A stretch of 43,047 nt of DNA. Origin: Nitrosomonas sp. GTDB lineage: Bacteria > Pseudomonadota > Gammaproteobacteria > Burkholderiales > Nitrosomonadaceae. Position 1 is the stretch's first letter. Each line of letters begins with the position of its first letter. Under the pieces are notes generated by a model. The model had not been told where the DNA came from. It saw nothing but the letters and a program-made list of their open reading frames with translations, and made no database searches. Position numbers and translations under genes: made by a program. The stretch lies in assembly GCA_020852475.1 (NCBI GenBank), contig JADZAR010000159.1, positions 1 through 43,047 of the forward strand, in the 5' to 3' direction. This document shows positions 38,801 through 43,047 of the stretch, piece after piece.

Positions 38801-40102
38801 ATGACTACACCAGTGATTATCTTTTGGTTCCGCCGTGATCTGCGCTTGCATGACAATGCAGGACTAGCGCAAGCACTGGGATCGGGACACCGGGTTTTAC
38901 CGGTATTCATTTTTGATGCCAACATTCTGACTGAGTTGCCGAAGGACGATGCACGCGTCACATTTATTTTTGATACCCTGCAGACGCTGCGCGCAGAGCT
39001 GGAAGCAAAATATGGCAGTTCGCTTGCCCTGTATCATGGGGAGCCATTGGCAGTTTTCGAACGAATCCTGCACGCGTATCCAGTCGCCGCGGTTTACACC
39101 AACGAGGACTATGAACCTTACGCACGTGAACGCGATGACGCCGTGAATCGGTGGCTAAGCGCAAGATCGGTGGCATTTCATTGCTTCAAAGACCATGTGG
39201 TGTTTGAAAAAAAAGAAATCGTCAAGGACGACAGCAATCCTTACGCAGTGTATACCCCCTATATGCGTAAATGGCGGAGGTTACTGAATCAGGCCGCATT
39301 GGCAATGTATCCAAGCGCTGAACGATTAGCGGGATTGGTGACATGCCTGCCTTTTCCCAATATCTCACTGGCTGATATGGGTTTTGTTCGATCGTCGATC
39401 ACCGTTCCCATGCACCAGCTGAGCATGGACAGGCTGCAACGCTACGCAACGGACAGGGACTTTCCGGCTCGGCTTGTTGCTTCAGGATTATCCCCGCATT
39501 TGCGTTTTGGTACCGTCAGCATTCGCCAGATTGTTCAGCAGGTACTCAATATTAGCGATACTTTCTGCAATGAATTGATCTGGCGGGAATTTTTCAGTCA
39601 GATTCTGTGGCATTTTCCACATACCGCGCATAAAAGCTTTAAGCCACGGTACGACCACATTCAATGGCGCAACGATCAATCGGAATTCGTGCGCTGGTGT
39701 GAAGGGACTACGGGTTATCCGCTGGTTGATGCCGGCATGCGCCAGCTCAACGCCACGGGTTTGATGCATAACCGTGTTCGCATGATCACCGCCAGTTTCC
39801 TGTGCAAACATCTGCTGATCGACTGGCGTTGGGGTGAAGCTTATTTTGCACGGAAACTGCTGGACTACGACATGGCGAGTAATATTGGGAACTGGCAATG
39901 GGTGGCGGGTTGTGGTGTCGATGCCGCGCCTTATTTCAGAATGTTCAATCCAACCACGCAGATTGAGAAGTTTGACAAACATCTCGACTATATCCAGACC
40001 TGGGTGGATGACTGGGGGACATTCGACTATCCAGCGCCAATAGTGGATCATGCCACGGCGCGCGAACGATGCCTGAGAATATACCGGCAAGCAGTCGGTT
40101 GA
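38801..40102 (+). CDS. phrB: Deoxyribodipyrimidine photolyase / cryptochrome family
   Basis: IIFWFRRDLRLHDNAGLAQAL, ELIWREFFSQILWHFP, YPLVDAGMRQLNATGLMHNRVRMITASFL, NIGNWQWVAGCGVDAAPYFRMFNP. Confidence 0.95.
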   Translation: MTTPVIIFWFRRDLRLHDNAGLAQALGSGHRVLPVFIFDANILTELPKDDARVTFIFDTLQTLRAELEAKYGSSLALYHGEPLAVFERILHAYPVAAVYTNEDYEPYARERDDAVNRWLSARSVAFHCFKDHVVFEKKEIVKDDSNPYAVYTPYMRKWRRLLNQAALAMYPSAERLAGLVTCLPFPNISLADMGFVRSSITVPMHQLSMDRLQRYATDRDFPARLVASGLSPHLRFGTVSIRQIVQQVLNISDTFCNELIWREFFSQILWHFPHTAHKSFKPRYDHIQWRNDQSEFVRWCEGTTGYPLVDAGMRQLNATGLMHNRVRMITASFLCKHLLIDWRWGEAYFARKLLDYDMASNIGNWQWVAGCGVDAAPYFRMFNPTTQIEKFDKHLDYIQTWVDDWGTFDYPAPIVDHATARERCLRIYRQAVG

Positions 40103-40440
40103 TTGAAATTCCTTGCAGGTCTAGCGGAAATTCGGCGTCTTCGAAGAATGAAAATTCCGGCAGCGTGATTTGTCAGCTATGTATGGTAATAGTCGTCAAA
40201 GATTGTACTGCATAGTTGAATTCGCCAAGTGTAAAAAATACCGACAAAAATGAAACCGGGAAATGTCCAGAAATGCGGTGAGTACAATCACGTTCCTGCC
40301 GAAAATCAGGAAAAGCCATTGAATTATGGATTTTTTTACACTATCCGGGGTGTCTTGCGCCATTACAATACATAGAATTAATTCTTCGCGAAAAATCAGG
40401 TATTGGTAATGATTCTGTTCAGTATGAAATGGCTGGTATG

Positions 40441-42510
40441 GCATCCGTAAACCCTGTCTTTTTTGCATTGCTCGCATTGTTTTTCTGCGTCGGGATGACG
40501 GTACAAACCCGGAGTGAAGCCAATAACGCGATCAATCGTGACAGCAATTTGTTTCATATGGATCTGGAAGAACTGATGGCGATCGAAGTCGTCAGTGTTG
40601 CAAAAAGAAAACAGAAGCTGGATGAAACACCTGCCGCGGTTTTTGTGATTACCGGTGATGATATACGCCGTTCCGGCGCAACCAGTATTCCTGAAGCGCT
40701 ACGTATGGCACCGGGCGTACAGGTTGGCAGAATCGGCGCCGACAAATGGTCCGTAAGCATTCGCGGTTTCAACGGGCGCTTTTCCAATAAGCTGCTGGTG
40801 CTGATCGATGGCCGCAGCGTTTACACGCCATTATCTTCCGGAGTTATCTGGAGCCAGCAGGACGTGTTCATGGAAGATATTGAACGTATCGAGATTGTTC
40901 GCGGCCCCGGCGCAACGCTCTGGGGTGTCAACGCGGTCAACGGCGTTATCAATATTTTGACCAGAAATGCCGCCAAAACCCAGGGTGCTTTGGTTACCGC
41001 GGGCGGGGGCAGTTTCGAGGAAGGTTTTGTCGGCGCGCGCTATGGCGGCAAAATCAGCGAATCCACCGCCTTCCGTGTCTACGCGAAAGGCTTTAAACGT
41101 GACAATACGACAACGCTGTCAGGAAACAGCGCCCAGGACAACTGGCGTTCCGCCCGCGCCGGTTTTAGGGTTGATCATACGCATGATCGTGACGAACTGA
41201 CGCTGCAGGGCGACATATTTGTCAATGACATCAGTGATGCGTTACTGCCTTTTAGCGCATCAGCCACCGGTCTGGATATTATCCAGCGAAAAGAGTTTGG
41301 CGGAAATATCCGGTTGCGCTGGGATCGAAAATACTCCGATCGATCAGCTTTGATGTTTCAAACCTACTATGACCGGGTGCAGAATCAGCTCGCGCCGCAG
41401 GCCAGACATGTTGAAAGCTTTGATGTCGAATTGCAGCACCGGTTTCCCGTGCTCGACAAGCATGATGTCAGTTGGGGATTGAATTACCGTCTGTTTCATA
41501 CCCAGGCGCTGAATACATTGATCACCTCCTTCACGCCACAATCGCGATTGAACTATTTTGTCAGTGGTTTTGTTCGTGATGAGATAGAACTGCTTCCCGA
41601 TCAATTGAAATTTTCATTGGGCGTCAGGCTCGACTATAACAATCTCAGCGGAATCGAGGTGCAACCCAACGCCCGTCTGATGTGGAAACCGGATTCCAGG
41701 AACTCGCTGTGGGCTTCCGTGTCCCGCGCAGTACGAACGCCAGCGCGAGGAGAGCAGGATGTCATGATCAGTATGGGTATTCTGCCTCCGCAACCGGGTA
41801 TGACGGGGTCGTCATTGCCCATCATGCCGGTAGTTTTCGGTTCGAATCGGTTTAAATCCGAGACTTTGCTGGCCTACGAACTGGGTTACCGTCATCAGTT
41901 CAATAATCAGGCATCGCTGGATATCACGGGTTTTTTTAATGATTACGATAGATTGAGGGATTTTGGAGCGGGTGCGATCCAGCCAGCTTCAGGAATGCAT
42001 CGTGATTTGTTTTTATCGGTTTTGCAGCAGGATCATCTGATGTTGCCTTTGTTCTTCAACAATAGCGGTTCGGCGCATGCCTATGGCGCCGAGATTTCCA
42101 TGGACTGGCTGCCGCATGAAAAATGGCGATTGCAAGCCAACTACAGTTATTTGACGATCAACACCCGATCAAATCCCGCGTTCGCGGAAATTGACGCCTC
42201 TACCGGCGGCGCCGGCAAGGCCAGTCCCCATCATCAGGTATCGCTGCGCTCTTTGTTTGATTTGTCCGACAGACTGCAATTTAATTTATGGCTGCGCTAT
42301 GTCAGCGCGCTATCGTTTTACAATATTCCGGGCTATGTCACCATGGACGCCAATATGACATGGCGTCCCATAAAAAATATTGAATTTTTCCTGGTTGGGC
42401 AGAATCTTTTCAGCCAACAACACCGTGAAGCGCAATCCGATTTTATCGCAACAGTACCGTCTGCCGTGCCACGCGGTATTTATACCGGCGTACGCTGGGA
42501 ATTCCGATGA
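40441..42510 (+). CDS. TonB-dependent outer-membrane receptor
   Basis: Plug domain KQKLDETPAAVFVITGDDIRRSGATSIPEALRMAPGVQV...IEIVRGPGATLWGVNAVNGVINI and a C-terminal aromatic end (GVRWEFR). The ORF is open from 40429. Confidence 0.92.
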   Translation, partial: ASVNPVFFALLALFFCVGMTVQTRSEANNAINRDSNLFHMDLEELMAIEVVSVAKRKQKLDETPAAVFVITGDDIRRSGATSIPEALRMAPGVQVGRIGADKWSVSIRGFNGRFSNKLLVLIDGRSVYTPLSSGVIWSQQDVFMEDIERIEIVRGPGATLWGVNAVNGVINILTRNAAKTQGALVTAGGGSFEEGFVGARYGGKISESTAFRVYAKGFKRDNTTTLSGNSAQDNWRSARAGFRVDHTHDRDELTLQGDIFVNDISDALLPFSASATGLDIIQRKEFGGNIRLRWDRKYSDRSALMFQTYYDRVQNQLAPQARHVESFDVELQHRFPVLDKHDVSWGLNYRLFHTQALNTLITSFTPQSRLNYFVSGFVRDEIELLPDQLKFSLGVRLDYNNLSGIEVQPNARLMWKPDSRNSLWASVSRAVRTPARGEQDVMISMGILPPQPGMTGSSLPIMPVVFGSNRFKSETLLAYELGYRHQFNNQASLDITGFFNDYDRLRDFGAGAIQPASGMHRDLFLSVLQQDHLMLPLFFNNSGSAHAYGAEISMDWLPHEKWRLQANYSYLTINTRSNPAFAEIDASTGGAGKASPHHQVSLRSLFDLSDRLQFNLWLRYVSALSFYNIPGYVTMDANMTWRPIKNIEFFLVGQNLFSQQHREAQSDFIATVPSAVPRGIYTGVRWEFR

Positions 42511-42533
42511 TGTATTCAGCAAAAATCGACCGG

Positions 42534-43002
42534 CTATTGCAGTGTGCTTGCCTCGGGAAATCGCTTGATGAATGTATATGCTTTTCGATCAGTACTCCGT
42601 ATCCATCGGTCGCGTCTTTCCTTCAGTATTCTTTCTCGCAGCGGGACAAAATCGGCGGTATTCAGCAGGTGGCGCGTCAGTAGCTGCGCGTAGGTCGTGT
42701 CGTCGCCCAGCAGGCGCTGACCTTTGAGAACCCCCCAAGAATCGGCTCCGGCGCTTCATTGACATTCACAATGTCTACCGGACAGCCAAATTCGGCGCTG
42801 ATCGTCTCGATCAATTGCCGCTTAAAGCAATCGCTTACCGGCGATCGGTCATGATCGCCAGATCGATATCGCTGCCAAAGTGTTTTTGCCGCTCAGGGTT
42901 CGCCTGGGAACCGAACAATATCGCCAGCCTGATAGCGGGGTAGCGTGACAACAGCCTGGTCAATTGCGCAGCAAGCTGTGACTTTGCTTTGATGCGGGTC
43001 AT
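42534..43002 (-). pseudogene. MNT-type nucleotidyltransferase disrupted by two frameshifts
   Basis: Frame 1 reads MTRIKAKSQLAAQLTRLLSRYPAIRLAILFGSQANPERQKHFGSDIDLAIMTDRR*. The next frame reads SDCFKRQLIETISAEFGCPVDIVNVNEAPEPILGG. The third reads VLKGQRLLGDDTTYAQLLTRHLLNTADFVPLRERILKERR...TLQ*. Confidence 0.8.
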
Positions 43003-43047
43003 GTTTATACCGTGGATGAAAGCGCTTGATGTGTCAAAAGAGTAAGC

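Noticed and set aside
1-43047. CRISPR arrays, IS elements, tRNA or rRNA genes, prophage
   Set aside because: No regularly spaced repeats, transposase or integrase ORFs, or cloverleaf/rRNA sequence were recognised on reading. A dedicated scan (tRNAscan-SE, Infernal, ISfinder) was not run.

Overview
The window looks like a chromosomal segment of a betaproteobacterium, probably Nitrosomonas-like; this is inferred from gene content, and no rRNA or other marker is present. From left to right it contains: (1) the 5' end of a siroheme synthase (cysG) gene on the minus strand; (2) a minus-strand operon of about 10 kb encoding a type II secretion/MSHA-like machine, with four pseudopilins, GspE, GspF, PilM/N/O/P-like proteins and a TPR-secretin-cohesin lipoprotein; (3) a YugP-type Zn-peptidase and a KamA-family radical SAM protein; (4) a translationally coupled OvoA plus MalY/PatB-type PLP lyase pair, which is a candidate complete ovothiol pathway; (5) a protein with two degenerate J-like domains, a Zn ribbon and a PilZ domain; (6) a four-gene operon of RR-signal protein, PqqD-like protein, HprK-related kinase and nucleotidyltransferase, which is the best candidate for an uncharacterised system; (7) a czcCBA-type metal RND efflux operon headed by a small His-rich exported protein; (8) maf and the conserved yceD-rpmF-plsX-fabH-fabD-fabG-acpP-fabF-mltG cluster; (9) a GT2-GtrA-GT39 fusion; (10) a photolyase; (11) a TonB-dependent receptor; (12) a frameshifted MNT-type nucleotidyltransferase at the right edge. 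No CRISPR array, IS element, tRNA or rRNA was recognised. All family calls come from reading the translations by eye; no database search was run.
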